A DNA stretch of 28,636 bases from Colivivens sp963645405 (GTDB lineage Bacteria > Bacteroidota > Bacteroidia > Bacteroidales > Bacteroidaceae): contig CAVISR010000029.1 of NCBI GenBank assembly GCA_963645405.1, positions 1-28,636 on the forward strand, read 5' to 3'. This document shows positions 17,195-26,135 of the stretch, piece by piece. Both the position numbers and the translations under genes were made by a program. Position 1 is the first letter of the stretch. Each line of letters begins with the position of its first letter. The notes under the pieces were generated by a model, which was not told where the DNA came from, did not search any database, and saw nothing but the letters and a program-made list of their open reading frames with translations.

Positions 17195-18283
17195 ATGAAG
17201 ACAGTAAAGATGAAGACAGTAAAGGTAGCAATTTTCGCATCGTTTGCCTTGGCGCTCCTGCTCGCGGGATGCACCGGCAAACAGGAATCAGAGAAAATCC
17301 AGTACGTCAAGACTGCAGTGGCAGAAAGTGCTGGCGAATCGAGCAACATAAGCTACCCGGGCAAGACTAAGTCGACAGACGAGGTGAATGTGTCGTTCCG
17401 CGTCAGCGGTCCGATAAGCAACGTCTATGTGAAGGAAGGCGACAGGGTGAGCAAAGGACAGGTAATCGCGACGATGGACTCGCGCGACTACCAGACTCAG
17501 CTCAGTGCCACCGAGGCTGAATACCAAAGTGTGAAAGCCGATGCAGAGCGCATCATTGCCATGTATAAGGAGGGCAACACCACTGCAAGCAACTACGACA
17601 AGGCGCGCTTCGGACTGGAGCAGATTACACAGAAACTCAGCAACCACCGCAACCAACTGGCTGACACCAAACTCGTGTCGCCCATAAGCGGATATGTGAA
17701 GCAAGTGCTCCACGAGGGCGGTGAGACAGTGAGCGCCGGCATGCCAATCGTCTCCATGTTCGGGAGCAGCACGGTGGAAGTGGAAATCAACGTGTCTGCC
17801 TTCGACTACATCAACCGTGACCGGCTCAACAATGTGTCGTGCACCTTCGATGTGTTTCCCGGCGAGGAATATCCTCTGACCATAAAGAGCATCAGTCCTG
17901 AAGCCAATGCAAGCCAGCTCTACACCGTGCGCCTCGGATTCAAGGACAAGTACGACACAGAGAAAATCACTCCGGGAATGAGCGCAATGGTGTACGTGAA
18001 CTTCAGCAAAGACAGCGTGAACTCCAATGTCAACATCCCGACCACAGCCATACTGAACGACAACGACCGCAATTCAGTCTTCGTGTACGACAGCAAGACC
18101 GGCACAGTGAAGAGACGTGAGGTGACCATAGGTCAGCTCCATACCGACGGCACAGCCGAAATCAGTTCCGGACTGCAGGAAGGCGAGACCGTAGTGTCAG
18201 CCGGAGTGCACAGCATCACCGACGGACAGAAAGTGAAACCACTGCCAAAACCATCAAAAACTAATATAGGAGGACTGTTGTAA
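17195..18283 (+). CDS. RND efflux periplasmic adaptor (membrane fusion lipoprotein)
   Basis: From 17195 the protein is 362 aa. A farther ATG at 17144 would add a hydrophilic stretch before the signal peptide and is unlikely. The 15-nt sequence ATGAAGACAGTAAAG is perfectly duplicated at 17195 and 17210, so there are two equivalent starts. A lipoprotein signal ends LLLAGC with Cys26 as the lipidated residue. Adaptor features follow: VSFRVSGPISNVYVKEGDRVSKGQVIATMDSRDY (biotinyl-lipoyl half), a short alpha-hairpin rich in Gln/Ala/Glu, the second half VSPISGYVKQVLHEGGETVSAGMP, then the beta-barrel and membrane-proximal parts (GMSAMVYV, IPTTAIL). It bridges the pump to the outer-membrane channel. 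Its stop overlaps the pump start by one base (TAATG). Confidence 0.9.
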   Translation: MKTVKMKTVKVAIFASFALALLLAGCTGKQESEKIQYVKTAVAESAGESSNISYPGKTKSTDEVNVSFRVSGPISNVYVKEGDRVSKGQVIATMDSRDYQTQLSATEAEYQSVKADAERIIAMYKEGNTTASNYDKARFGLEQITQKLSNHRNQLADTKLVSPISGYVKQVLHEGGETVSAGMPIVSMFGSSTVEVEINVSAFDYINRDRLNNVSCTFDVFPGEEYPLTIKSISPEANASQLYTVRLGFKDKYDTEKITPGMSAMVYVNFSKDSVNSNVNIPTTAILNDNDRNSVFVYDSKTGTVKRREVTIGQLHTDGTAEISSGLQEGETVVSAGVHSITDGQKVKPLPKPSKTNIGGLL

Positions 18284-21200
18284 TGGATTTGAGCAAATGG
18301 GCATTGAATAACACCAAACTGGTCAACTTCCTCATCGTAGTCCTCATCATCGGCGGATTTGCGGGCTACATGTCGATGAGCAAGTACGAAGACCCGGCCA
18401 TCACCGTGCGCCAGGCACTGGTGGTCACCACCTATCCGGGTGCGTCCGCCCATGAGGTGGAACTGGAAGTGACCGACAAGCTGGAGAAAGCCATCCGCGA
18501 GGTTTCTGCCGTCGACAATGTGCAGAGCCAGTCGATGAACGACCTCAGCATCATCACCGTTGAACTGGCTTCCACCGCCAAAGACGTGGAGCGTCAGTGG
18601 GACTTGGTGCGCCGCAAGATAACGAACATCCAGGGCAACCTGCCTTCGGGAGCAACCACACCGATTGTGAAGGACGATTTCGGCGATGTCTACGGAATGT
18701 TCTATGCGCTCACCGGTGAAGGACTGAACGACAATGAACTCAACGACTATGCCGAACTCATCAAGCGCAACATACTGAACATAGAAGGTGTGTGCCGTGT
18801 TGACCTCTACGGCAAACGCAGCGAATGCATCAACATCGAGTTGCAGCCCGACAAGATGGGCAACCTGGGAGTGATGCCGACTGAAGTGATACAAACCCTC
18901 AACGGGCAGAACAAGACCGTCTATTCCGGCTATTACTATAACGGAACCAACCGCATACGCGTGACTGTGACCGACCGGTTCAACAACACCGAGGACATTG
19001 GCAACATGCTGATTCAAGGCCACGACGACGAACAGCTTTGCATCAAGGATATAGCCACAGTTACCGAAGGTTATGCCGACCCGACCCGCAACGAACTGAA
19101 GTACGACGGCGAACGTGCCATAGGCATCTCCATCGCCTGCTCATCCGACAAGGATGTGACCAAGGTGGGAGAGACAGTGGAAGAGACCTTCTCGAAGATT
19201 GAATCGCAACTGCCAGCCGGAGTGAAATACCACAAAGTGTTCTTCCAGCCCGAGCGTGTGAACAGTGCACTCAGCACCTTCATGGTCAATCTGGTGGAAT
19301 CAGTGGTCATCGTGGTGCTTGTGCTCATCTTTGCCATGGGCTTCAAGAGCGGTGTGATTATCGGAGTGAGCCTCGTGACCATCGTGTTCGGTTCACTGCT
19401 TATCCTCAACGGACTTGGCGGTTCACTGCAGCGAGTGAGTCTTGCTGCGTTCATCCTTGCCATGGGAATGCTGGTGGACAATGCCATAGTGATTGACGAC
19501 GGAATACTCGTGGACAAAGCGCTGGGCAAACCGATGGAAAGCGCCCTGACCGGCATAGGCAAGAAAACTGCCATGCCGCTGCTGGGAGCCACTCTCATTG
19601 CCATCCTGGCATTCTTTCCCATCTACCTCAGCCCAGACACCACCGGGCTTTATGTGCGCGACCTCTTCATCGTGCTTGCCGTATCACTGCTCCTCAGTTG
19701 GGTTCTTGCCTTGGTACAAGTGCCGCTGATGTGCAAATGGATGCTGTTCAAGAAGAACAAGAAAGAAGGCTCGAAAAATGGTGCGGAAGCAAAGAATGGT
19801 AAAGGTTTGGAGAATGATGAACCTGCGACCAATGATGAAGCCGTGAAGAATGGCGAAGTCGAAGTCGAGAAAACAGAAGCTGCATCGGCTGCAGACCTCT
19901 ACACCGGCAGATGGTACACTATACTGGAGAAAATCCTTACGTTCGGACTCAACCACCGACTGACCATCGCCGTCTGTGCCATTGCCCTGCTTGCATTGAG
20001 TGCCTTCAGCTATAAGTTCATCGACCAGGCATTCTTCCCCGACATGGAGTACGACCAGCTCTACATGGAATACAAATTGCCTGAGGGCACAAACTCCACA
20101 CAAGTGGCAGCCGACCTTCAGGAAATAAGCGACTATCTGAAGACACGCAAGGAAGTGACCCATATCACCGCATCAATCGGTGGAACTCCAAGCCGCTACA
20201 ACCTTGTGCGAAGCATTGCAACGCCATCGCTGTCCTACGGCGAACTCATCATCGACTTCACGTCACCGTCCGACCTTGTGGACAACATCAATGATATTCA
20301 GGCAGAGCTCAACAAACGCTATCCGCAGGCTTACATCAAGCTGAAGAGATACAATCTGATGTACAAGAAATATCCGATTGAGGCAATGTTCACCGGCCCC
20401 GACCCTGAGGTGCTCCACCATCTGACGGATTCAGCCATGGACATTGTGCGCAGCAACGACAAAGTCTACTTGCCGACCACCGACTGGGCTCCGAGAGTGC
20501 CAGTGTTGAAGGTGGAATACAACCAGCAGACAGCACGTATCAGCGGACTGAGCCGCAGTGAAGTGGGCACATCCATACTTGCCTACATGGGCGGAATTCC
20601 AATCGGTACATTCTATGATGGAATCACACCAAAGCAGATTTATGTGAAGTGTGTGGATGAAAACGGAAAGCAAATCGAGAACCTCCTCGATGTGGAAGTG
20701 TTCGGAATGCTTCCAAACATCTCGCGCATTGCAAACAAAGAGACCATCGACAAGATAATGGCTGGTTCTTACGACAAGGACAAACTGATTGAAGACCTCA
20801 CCGGAACAACCCAGCTCCGACAAATCATCAAGTCAATCAATGTGGAATGGGAAGACCCAGCCGTCATGCGCTACAACGGCGAGCGGTCACAGCGACTGCA
20901 GTGCAGTCCGCGTCCGGGAGTCGGTACTGAGGAAGCGCGCAAATCATTGGCTGCAGAGATGGAGAAGATACAGTTGCCGGAAGGCTATAACCTGTCGTGG
21001 GAAGGCGAGAAAAAAGCCAGTGACCAGTCAATGAAATACCTCTTTGCCAACTTCCCGCTTGCCATTATCCTCATGATTGCAATCCTCATCATGCTGTTCA
21101 AGGACTACAAGAAACCTGCAATCGTCTTCTGCTGCATCCCGTTCATCCTCGTGGGCGTCATTCCTTCAGTGGTGCTGTCGGGCAAACAGTTCGGATTCGT

Positions 21201-21510
21201 GGCAATAGTCGGCGTGCTCGGACTGATTGGCATGATGATAAAGAACGGAATAGTGCTGATTGACGAGATAACGCTGGAAATCAGTAGCGGCATGGACCCG
21301 CGCAAGGCACTCATCAACAGTTCGAAGAGCCGTCTGCGTCCAGTCATGATGGCTTCACTCACCACCATCCTCGGAATGATTCCGCTCTTGCCCGATGCCA
21401 TGTTCGGTTCGCTGGCAGTGACCATCATGGGCGGTCTGTTCGTGGGTACGCTCATCACCCTTATCTTCATTCCAGTGCTCTACACTCTGTTCTTTAAGAT
21501 TGAGAAATGA
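18283..21510 (+). CDS. RND-family inner-membrane efflux pump
   Basis: The 1075-aa AcrB-type proton antiporter has twelve expected membrane segments, two large periplasmic loops and internal duplication. TM1 is about residues 12-30. TM4 carries AMGMLVDNAIVIDDG, where Asp399 is the proton-relay Asp and the second position is Asn400 instead of Asp. TM10 has IGMMIKNGIVLIDE with the relay Lys987. Substrates cannot be told from sequence; drugs or small organics are typical for HAE-type pumps. The cytoplasmic linker between TM6 and TM7 (about residues 488-540) is expanded by Lys/Asn/Gly/Glu-rich repeats (SKNGAEAKNGKG, NDEPATNDEAVKNGE), which is unusual. The gene is coupled to the adaptor upstream and followed by the TolC-like gene. 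Confidence 0.93.
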   Translation: MDLSKWALNNTKLVNFLIVVLIIGGFAGYMSMSKYEDPAITVRQALVVTTYPGASAHEVELEVTDKLEKAIREVSAVDNVQSQSMNDLSIITVELASTAKDVERQWDLVRRKITNIQGNLPSGATTPIVKDDFGDVYGMFYALTGEGLNDNELNDYAELIKRNILNIEGVCRVDLYGKRSECINIELQPDKMGNLGVMPTEVIQTLNGQNKTVYSGYYYNGTNRIRVTVTDRFNNTEDIGNMLIQGHDDEQLCIKDIATVTEGYADPTRNELKYDGERAIGISIACSSDKDVTKVGETVEETFSKIESQLPAGVKYHKVFFQPERVNSALSTFMVNLVESVVIVVLVLIFAMGFKSGVIIGVSLVTIVFGSLLILNGLGGSLQRVSLAAFILAMGMLVDNAIVIDDGILVDKALGKPMESALTGIGKKTAMPLLGATLIAILAFFPIYLSPDTTGLYVRDLFIVLAVSLLLSWVLALVQVPLMCKWMLFKKNKKEGSKNGAEAKNGKGLENDEPATNDEAVKNGEVEVEKTEAASAADLYTGRWYTILEKILTFGLNHRLTIAVCAIALLALSAFSYKFIDQAFFPDMEYDQLYMEYKLPEGTNSTQVAADLQEISDYLKTRKEVTHITASIGGTPSRYNLVRSIATPSLSYGELIIDFTSPSDLVDNINDIQAELNKRYPQAYIKLKRYNLMYKKYPIEAMFTGPDPEVLHHLTDSAMDIVRSNDKVYLPTTDWAPRVPVLKVEYNQQTARISGLSRSEVGTSILAYMGGIPIGTFYDGITPKQIYVKCVDENGKQIENLLDVEVFGMLPNISRIANKETIDKIMAGSYDKDKLIEDLTGTTQLRQIIKSINVEWEDPAVMRYNGERSQRLQCSPRPGVGTEEARKSLAAEMEKIQLPEGYNLSWEGEKKASDQSMKYLFANFPLAIILMIAILIMLFKDYKKPAIVFCCIPFILVGVIPSVVLSGKQFGFVAIVGVLGLIGMMIKNGIVLIDEITLEISSGMDPRKALINSSKSRLRPVMMASLTTILGMIPLLPDAMFGSLAVTIMGGLFVGTLITLIFIPVLYTLFFKIEK

Positions 21511-21592
21511 GGACGATTCTTTAAGATTGAGAAATGAGGACGGATGAAAAAGAGAATGATTGAATAAAGAGAAAGATTGAAAAATGAGACGA
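21490..21592 (+). repeat. 27-nt tandem repeat spanning the RND stop and TolC start
   Basis: A 27-nt unit starting TTCTTTAAGATTGAGAAATG occurs at 21490-21516, including the RND stop TGA (21508-21510), and again at 21517-21542. A third, shorter copy, AGATTGAAAAATGAGACGA (21574-21592), contains the TolC-like start ATG (21584). Confidence 0.88.
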
Positions 21593-22984
21593 AATATAGT
21601 TTACACATTATTGATAGCCATCTCACCGACGCTTGCCCATGCCCAGTCCGAGACTGTGACACTTGCCCAGTGCCGGGAACTGGCATTAAGCCACAATAAG
21701 GAAGTGGCAAAGTCAAAAGTCCAGGACGAACAGCTCGGCTACGACGTGAAGACTTACAAGTCAAACTTCTTCCCGCGCATCAACCTCCAGGCATTCGATG
21801 CCTACTCCACAGCCAAGGGCGACCTCACCATCAGTGGCGGCAACCTGCCGATATACAGCTACACAAGCGCGGTAGGGCAGTATGTGCCCGATGTCACGGT
21901 CAATGCCGACGGAAGCTACACACTGAACAAATACGCACTCTTCCCCGACCAGAAGATGGAATACAAGGTGAAGAACGTGTTCATGGGAGGCATCAACCTC
22001 ACCCAGCCAATCTACATGGGAGGCAAAGTCTCCAGCGCATACAAGATGGCAAAGACAGGCAAGGAGATGTCGACCCTCAACATTGCGCTCACCGAGTCGG
22101 ACATCATTGTGAAGACCGAAGAAGCCTATTTCCTGGCAGTGAAAGCCAAGGAGATGATTCAGGTGGCAAACAAATACAAGGACTTGCTCCAGGAACTGAT
22201 GAAGAACGTAGAAAGCGCGTTCAAGCACGGACTGAAGACTCGCAACGACATGATGAAAGTGCAGGTGAAACTCAATGAGGCAGACCTCAACATCACGAAA
22301 GCAGAGAATGCTTACCGACTGGCTTGCATGAACCTCTGCCATTACATCGGCAAACCTCTCAGCAGTTCCATCGATGTGACCGATGCCAACGTGACCGATG
22401 CCCAAGCCAATGCCAATGCAAACAGCCAAATCGACATAACCCATCGCACCGAGTACGAGATACTCAACAAGAAAGTGGAACTTGCCGGTCAGCAAGTGTC
22501 GCTCACCCGAAGCGACTATCTGCCCAATGTGGTGTTAATGGGCGGTTTTCTCTATGCCAACGGAGGTGAGGTAGGTGGACGAAAACTGATTGACAACGCA
22601 TCAGCCTATGCATCCATCGGAGTGAGCGTACCATTGCTCAACTTCGGTGAAAGCACCAACAAGGTACGTTCTGCCAAGGCAAAGCAACAGATTGCACAGC
22701 TGGAGCGCGATGACCTCAACGAACAGATGATGCTCGAACAGCAGCAGGCACTCAACAATCTCGAGGAAGCAAAGAAAGAAGTGAACCTCACCAATTCGGC
22801 TTTCGACCAGGCAGAAGAGAACATGCGACTTTCCAAGCAGCAATACGAAGTGGGATTCGAAACCCTCTCCGACTATCTTGAAGCACAAGCCATCTGGCAA
22901 AGCAGTTATGCAAACAAGATTGACGCCATCTGCCAGCTCAACCTGGCATGGGTGAAATACCAGAAGGCAAGAGGAGAACTGTAG
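21584..22984 (+). CDS. TolC-family outer-membrane efflux channel
   Basis: The 466-aa protein has a signal peptide of about 20 residues ending LAHA before QSETVTLAQCRELALSHN, the usual opening of the outer-membrane efflux family (OEP). Long amphipathic helices rich in Ala/Gln/Glu/Lys follow (EDLNEQMMLEQQQALNNLEEAKKEV-type stretch near 385-410). The beta-strand segments include NVVLMGGFLYANGG, and the typical end is GFETLSDYLEAQAIWQ followed by YANKIDAICQLNLAWVKYQKARGEL. It forms the channel taking substrate from the adaptor/pump across the periplasm and outer membrane. It ends the efflux operon, though the next genes are close and co-directional. Confidence 0.92.
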   Translation: MRRNIVYTLLIAISPTLAHAQSETVTLAQCRELALSHNKEVAKSKVQDEQLGYDVKTYKSNFFPRINLQAFDAYSTAKGDLTISGGNLPIYSYTSAVGQYVPDVTVNADGSYTLNKYALFPDQKMEYKVKNVFMGGINLTQPIYMGGKVSSAYKMAKTGKEMSTLNIALTESDIIVKTEEAYFLAVKAKEMIQVANKYKDLLQELMKNVESAFKHGLKTRNDMMKVQVKLNEADLNITKAENAYRLACMNLCHYIGKPLSSSIDVTDANVTDAQANANANSQIDITHRTEYEILNKKVELAGQQVSLTRSDYLPNVVLMGGFLYANGGEVGGRKLIDNASAYASIGVSVPLLNFGESTNKVRSAKAKQQIAQLERDDLNEQMMLEQQQALNNLEEAKKEVNLTNSAFDQAEENMRLSKQQYEVGFETLSDYLEAQAIWQSSYANKIDAICQLNLAWVKYQKARGEL

Positions 22985-23023
22985 TACTCCTTATTATAAT
23001 TGTAGTACTCCTTGTTATATAAT
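22980..23023 (+). repeat. Tandem duplication at the TolC stop codon
   Basis: TGTAGTACTCCTTATTATAA (from 22980, containing the stop TAG) is repeated as TGTAGTACTCCTTGTTATAT (from 23001). The 23024-23075 remainder is AT-rich with no recognised element. Confidence 0.8.
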
Positions 23024-23075
23024 ATGGAGAACTCATAATATAGAGAGCACAGCATAAAGAATTTAATATAGATAA

Positions 23076-23495
23076 ATGTCAAGGATTCTGTCTATAGACT
23101 ACGGAAAGAAACGCACGGGAATTGCAGTGACCGACCCTCTGCAGATGATTGCCAACGGACTGGCAACTGTGGAGACCACGGAACTCATTGATTTCCTCAA
23201 CGACTATCTGACGAAGGAAGACGTGGAGACCATCGTGGTGGGACAGCCAAGGCAAACCAACGGAGAAGACTCGGAGAACATGAAGAGAATCACTCCGTTC
23301 GTCAACCGCCTGCGCAAGCTCCATCCCGAGGTAAAGATAGAACTCTTCGACGAGCGGTTTACCTCCGTGCTTGCCCACCGGGTCATTCTCGACAGCGGAA
23401 TCGGCAAAAAGGCTAGGCAAGACAAGGCGCTAGTCGACAAAATCAGTGCCACCATCATCCTCCAGGGATACATGGACATGAAACGCATCAACTGA
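23076..23495 (+). CDS. ruvX: YqgF/RuvX: pre-16S rRNA processing nuclease family
   Basis: The protein is 139 aa, the usual length for this RNase-H-fold family, which matures the 5' end of 16S rRNA (also annotated as putative Holliday junction resolvase). Motifs seen are SIDYGKKRTGIAVTD (catalytic Asp8), VVGQPRQTNG (55-63), FDERFTS (91-97) and RQDKALVDKISA with Asp116 and Asp121 near the last acidic motif. It is cytoplasmic. It is directly followed by def, an arrangement familiar in Bacteroidetes. A 22-nt triplication starts at its last codon. Confidence 0.92.
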   Translation: MSRILSIDYGKKRTGIAVTDPLQMIANGLATVETTELIDFLNDYLTKEDVETIVVGQPRQTNGEDSENMKRITPFVNRLRKLHPEVKIELFDERFTSVLAHRVILDSGIGKKARQDKALVDKISATIILQGYMDMKRIN

Positions 23496-23555
23496 CAAAC
23501 AGCGACATAATAACTGACAAACAGCGACATAATAACTGACAAACAGTGACATAAT
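23490..23555 (+). repeat. Three 22-nt tandem repeats at the ruvX stop
   Basis: The units 23490-23511, 23512-23533 and 23534-23555 begin AACTGACAAACAG and are identical except for one base in the third. The first contains the ruvX stop TGA (23493-23495), so the second and third are duplicated copies of the gene end. Confidence 0.92.
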
Positions 23556-23575
23556 AACAAATAAATTAAAGCAAT

Positions 23576-24124
23576 ATGATTTTACCAATGTACATCTTCG
23601 GGCAACCAGTCCTGAGAAAAGAAACTGAAGAGATTGCAACCGACTATCCCAATCTGCAGGAACTCATCAAAAACATGTATGAGACAATGCTCAATGCCGA
23701 CGGAGTGGGACTGGCAGCGCCACAGGTGGGTCTCTCCATCCGCCTTTTCGTCGTAGGACTTGATGTACTGAGCGATGAATACCCTGAATACAAAGACTAT
23801 CTTCACGCATTCATCAACCCACAGATAATCGAGACAAGCGAAGACACCGAAGTCATCGAGGAAGGATGTCTCAGCATTCCTGGAATCCACGAGAACGTGC
23901 GCCGTCCGAAGTCAGTACACGTGACCTACATGGACGAAAACCTGCAACAGCACGACGAATGGATAGAAGGCTATGCAGCACGCGTGTTCCAGCATGAGTA
24001 CGACCATCTCGACGGCAAGATGTTCATCGACCACATCTCCAACCTGCGCAAACAACTCATCAAGAAAAAACTGCAGGCAATGGCGAAAGGACGCATCGCT
24101 TGCAGATACAAGACCAAGGCATAA
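23576..24124 (+). CDS. def: Peptide deformylase
   Basis: This 182-aa cytoplasmic metalloenzyme removes the N-formyl group from nascent proteins. All three family motifs are intact: GVGLAAPQ (43-50), EGCLS (96-100, metal ligand Cys98) and QHEYDHLDG (139-147, ligands His140 and His144, catalytic Glu141). Length and start (MILPMYIFGQPVLRK) are normal for the Bacteroidetes type. It lies 80 nt downstream of ruvX and 75 nt upstream of the TPR gene, same strand. Confidence 0.96.
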   Translation: MILPMYIFGQPVLRKETEEIATDYPNLQELIKNMYETMLNADGVGLAAPQVGLSIRLFVVGLDVLSDEYPEYKDYLHAFINPQIIETSEDTEVIEEGCLSIPGIHENVRRPKSVHVTYMDENLQQHDEWIEGYAARVFQHEYDHLDGKMFIDHISNLRKQLIKKKLQAMAKGRIACRYKTKA

Positions 24125-24137
24125 CGGCTGACTGAGG

Positions 24138-24211
24138 GGACAACTTCTGCGTAAAACCTGTGGACAACTCCAACGTAAAACTGAAGAATAGGAAGAACAA
24201 TGCGTAAACTC
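24138..24211 (+). repeat. Tandem repeats leading into the TPR gene start
   Basis: GGACAACTTCTGCGTAAAAC (from 24138) and GGACAACTCCAACGTAAAAC (from 24162) are a 24-nt direct repeat. The start region AGAACAATGCGTAAACTC (24194-24211) looks like a third, shorter copy carrying the ATG. Confidence 0.7.
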
Positions 24212-26053
24212 ATCGTCATGCTCCTGCTGCTCAAGTCGGCATTCATCTCTGCTCAGATCAACACCGAGCAGATGATGCTCATTGCGCGCAACGCACTCTA
24301 CTACGACGATTACGCCCTGTCCATCCAGTACTTCAACCAGATTATTTCCGCAAAGCCCTATCTCTACGAGCCATATTTCTTCCGTGGACTGGCAAAGTTC
24401 TATCTCGAAGATTTCTATGGTGCAGAGTCCGACTGTTCGCGAGCCATCACGCTCAATCCCTACTATGGCAATTCATACGAAGTACGCGGACTTTCGCGCA
24501 TCAACCAGAAGGACTACACAGGGGCAGCCGAAGACTACGAGAAAGCGGTGGAAATCAACGACGGCAACAAGAACCTCTGGCACAACCTCATTCTCTGTTA
24601 TCTCGAGGTGGACAGTCTCAACCAGGCAGAGACAGCACTTGAACGCCTCATTCAGAAATGGCCCAAGCATGCCGACGGCTATCTCTTCAAGGCAGAAGTG
24701 CTGATAAAACGGGGCGACACCATCACTGCCGAGACCTATGCCGACAAAGCGCTCGAGGTGGAACCGTTCAGTGTGCAGGCAAACTCGATGAAAGCCAACT
24801 TCCTCATGAACAACGAGAAGTTCGATGAGGCAGAGCAGTTCCTCGACGAGGCAATACGTCTGCAACCCAAGAACGCATCCTATTTCATCAACCGAGCCTT
24901 GTGCCGTTACAAGACAAACAACTATCGCGGGGCAATGAGCGACTACGACATTGCACTCGACATCGACCCATCCAATTTCACGGGTCACTACAACCGTGGT
25001 CTTCTGCGTGCGTCAGTGGGCGAGGACAATAAAGCCATCGAGGACTTCAACTTCATCCTCAACATCGACCCCGATGATGTGATGACACTCTTCAACCGTG
25101 CACGGCTCTACGACCAGACGGGCGACTACAAGTCTGCAATACGCGACTACACCAAGGTCATTGAGCAGTTCCCCAAGTTCCTCTATGGCTATCAGCTCCG
25201 TGCTGCAGCTCGCCGTAAGATTGGCGACATCCGTGGGGCATCGCAGGACGAGGAACATATCCTTCGTGAGAATGTGGCACACCGTTATGGCTATTCAACA
25301 CCTACAAGCCGGCAGAAGAACAAGACCAGGAAGAAGTCCGACATCGACCCCAACGACTATCAGCAATTGGTGGAGGAAGATGACGTGAAAGTCTATCAGG
25401 ACGAGTTCCGTGGCAAGATTCAGAACAAAACCATCGAGACCAAACTCCTGCCCATCATCGTGCTCAACGACGACGGGCACACGGCATCGCAGAGCATACT
25501 CAGTGATTACACACTCGAGGCTTATAAAATCACACCAGCAGCCATCGATGCCTTCCGCAGCGGAATTGACTACTGCATGCAGGCAGACAAGATACGTCTG
25601 AATGTGGACGACAAACAAACGCCGGCAAGTATCAATCCGCTGAATGCCACCGACAACAAGTCTGCAAACACAAGCAGAGCCAACAATGCGGTAAGTTCAA
25701 GCAGAACCAACAAAACGGCAAAACCAGCCGACATCACCGTCACTCCGCTCACTGCCAGTGCCTATGCCAAGGCAGAAGAAGCGTTCAGCAACTGCATCAG
25801 CATGGCACCGCAATTTGCCGAGGCTTACTACAACCGAGCCAACACCCTGGCAGTGCAAGGCAAATATGCCGAGGCAATCAGCGACCTCGACAAAGCCATT
25901 ACAAAGAAACCGTCCTTTGCCCTTGCCTACTTCAACCGCGGAGTCATCCGCATCTTCATGGGTGACCGGCAGGCAGCGTTCAACGACCTCAGTAAGGCTG
26001 GCGAACTCGGCATCTACCAAGCCTACAGCATCATCAAGCACAACAGAAAGTAG
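24200..26053 (+). CDS. Exported tetratricopeptide-repeat protein
   Basis: The 617-aa protein has a signal peptide MRKLIVMLLLLKSAFISA. About nine TPR units lie between residues 20 and 345. They are seen as repeated A-x-x-x-Y/F-x-x-A-I/L-x-P patterns, for example AIEDFNFILNIDPDDVMTLFNRA and SAIRDYTKVIEQFPKFLYGYQLR. A linker of about 170 residues (350-520) is rich in Lys, Asn, Ser and Thr and includes a 27-nt in-frame duplication (25671-25697, 25698-25724). Two more TPRs close the protein (EAYYNRANTLAVQGKYAEAISDL, AYFNRGVIRIFMG). TPRs bind protein partners; the partner is unknown. A TPR gene beside def is a recurring Bacteroidetes arrangement. Start and export are fairly sure; function is not. 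Confidence 0.85.
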   Translation: MRKLIVMLLLLKSAFISAQINTEQMMLIARNALYYDDYALSIQYFNQIISAKPYLYEPYFFRGLAKFYLEDFYGAESDCSRAITLNPYYGNSYEVRGLSRINQKDYTGAAEDYEKAVEINDGNKNLWHNLILCYLEVDSLNQAETALERLIQKWPKHADGYLFKAEVLIKRGDTITAETYADKALEVEPFSVQANSMKANFLMNNEKFDEAEQFLDEAIRLQPKNASYFINRALCRYKTNNYRGAMSDYDIALDIDPSNFTGHYNRGLLRASVGEDNKAIEDFNFILNIDPDDVMTLFNRARLYDQTGDYKSAIRDYTKVIEQFPKFLYGYQLRAAARRKIGDIRGASQDEEHILRENVAHRYGYSTPTSRQKNKTRKKSDIDPNDYQQLVEEDDVKVYQDEFRGKIQNKTIETKLLPIIVLNDDGHTASQSILSDYTLEAYKITPAAIDAFRSGIDYCMQADKIRLNVDDKQTPASINPLNATDNKSANTSRANNAVSSSRTNKTAKPADITVTPLTASAYAKAEEAFSNCISMAPQFAEAYYNRANTLAVQGKYAEAISDLDKAITKKPSFALAYFNRGVIRIFMGDRQAAFNDLSKAGELGIYQAYSIIKHNRK

Positions 26054-26135
26054 AAAATACAAGATGAAAGTAGAAAGCATAAGTGGAAAATAGATAGCAC
26101 AACAAGAAATAGAAAAACAGATACAAGATATGAAA
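26048..26135 (+). repeat. Degenerate repeats between the TPR gene and purU
   Basis: AAGTAGAAAATACAAGATGAAA-type sequence starts at 26048 (containing the TPR stop TAG). Related units follow at 26068 and 26081. The purU start is embedded in AATAGAAAAACAGATACAAG then ATATGAAA (26108-26135). Confidence 0.6.
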
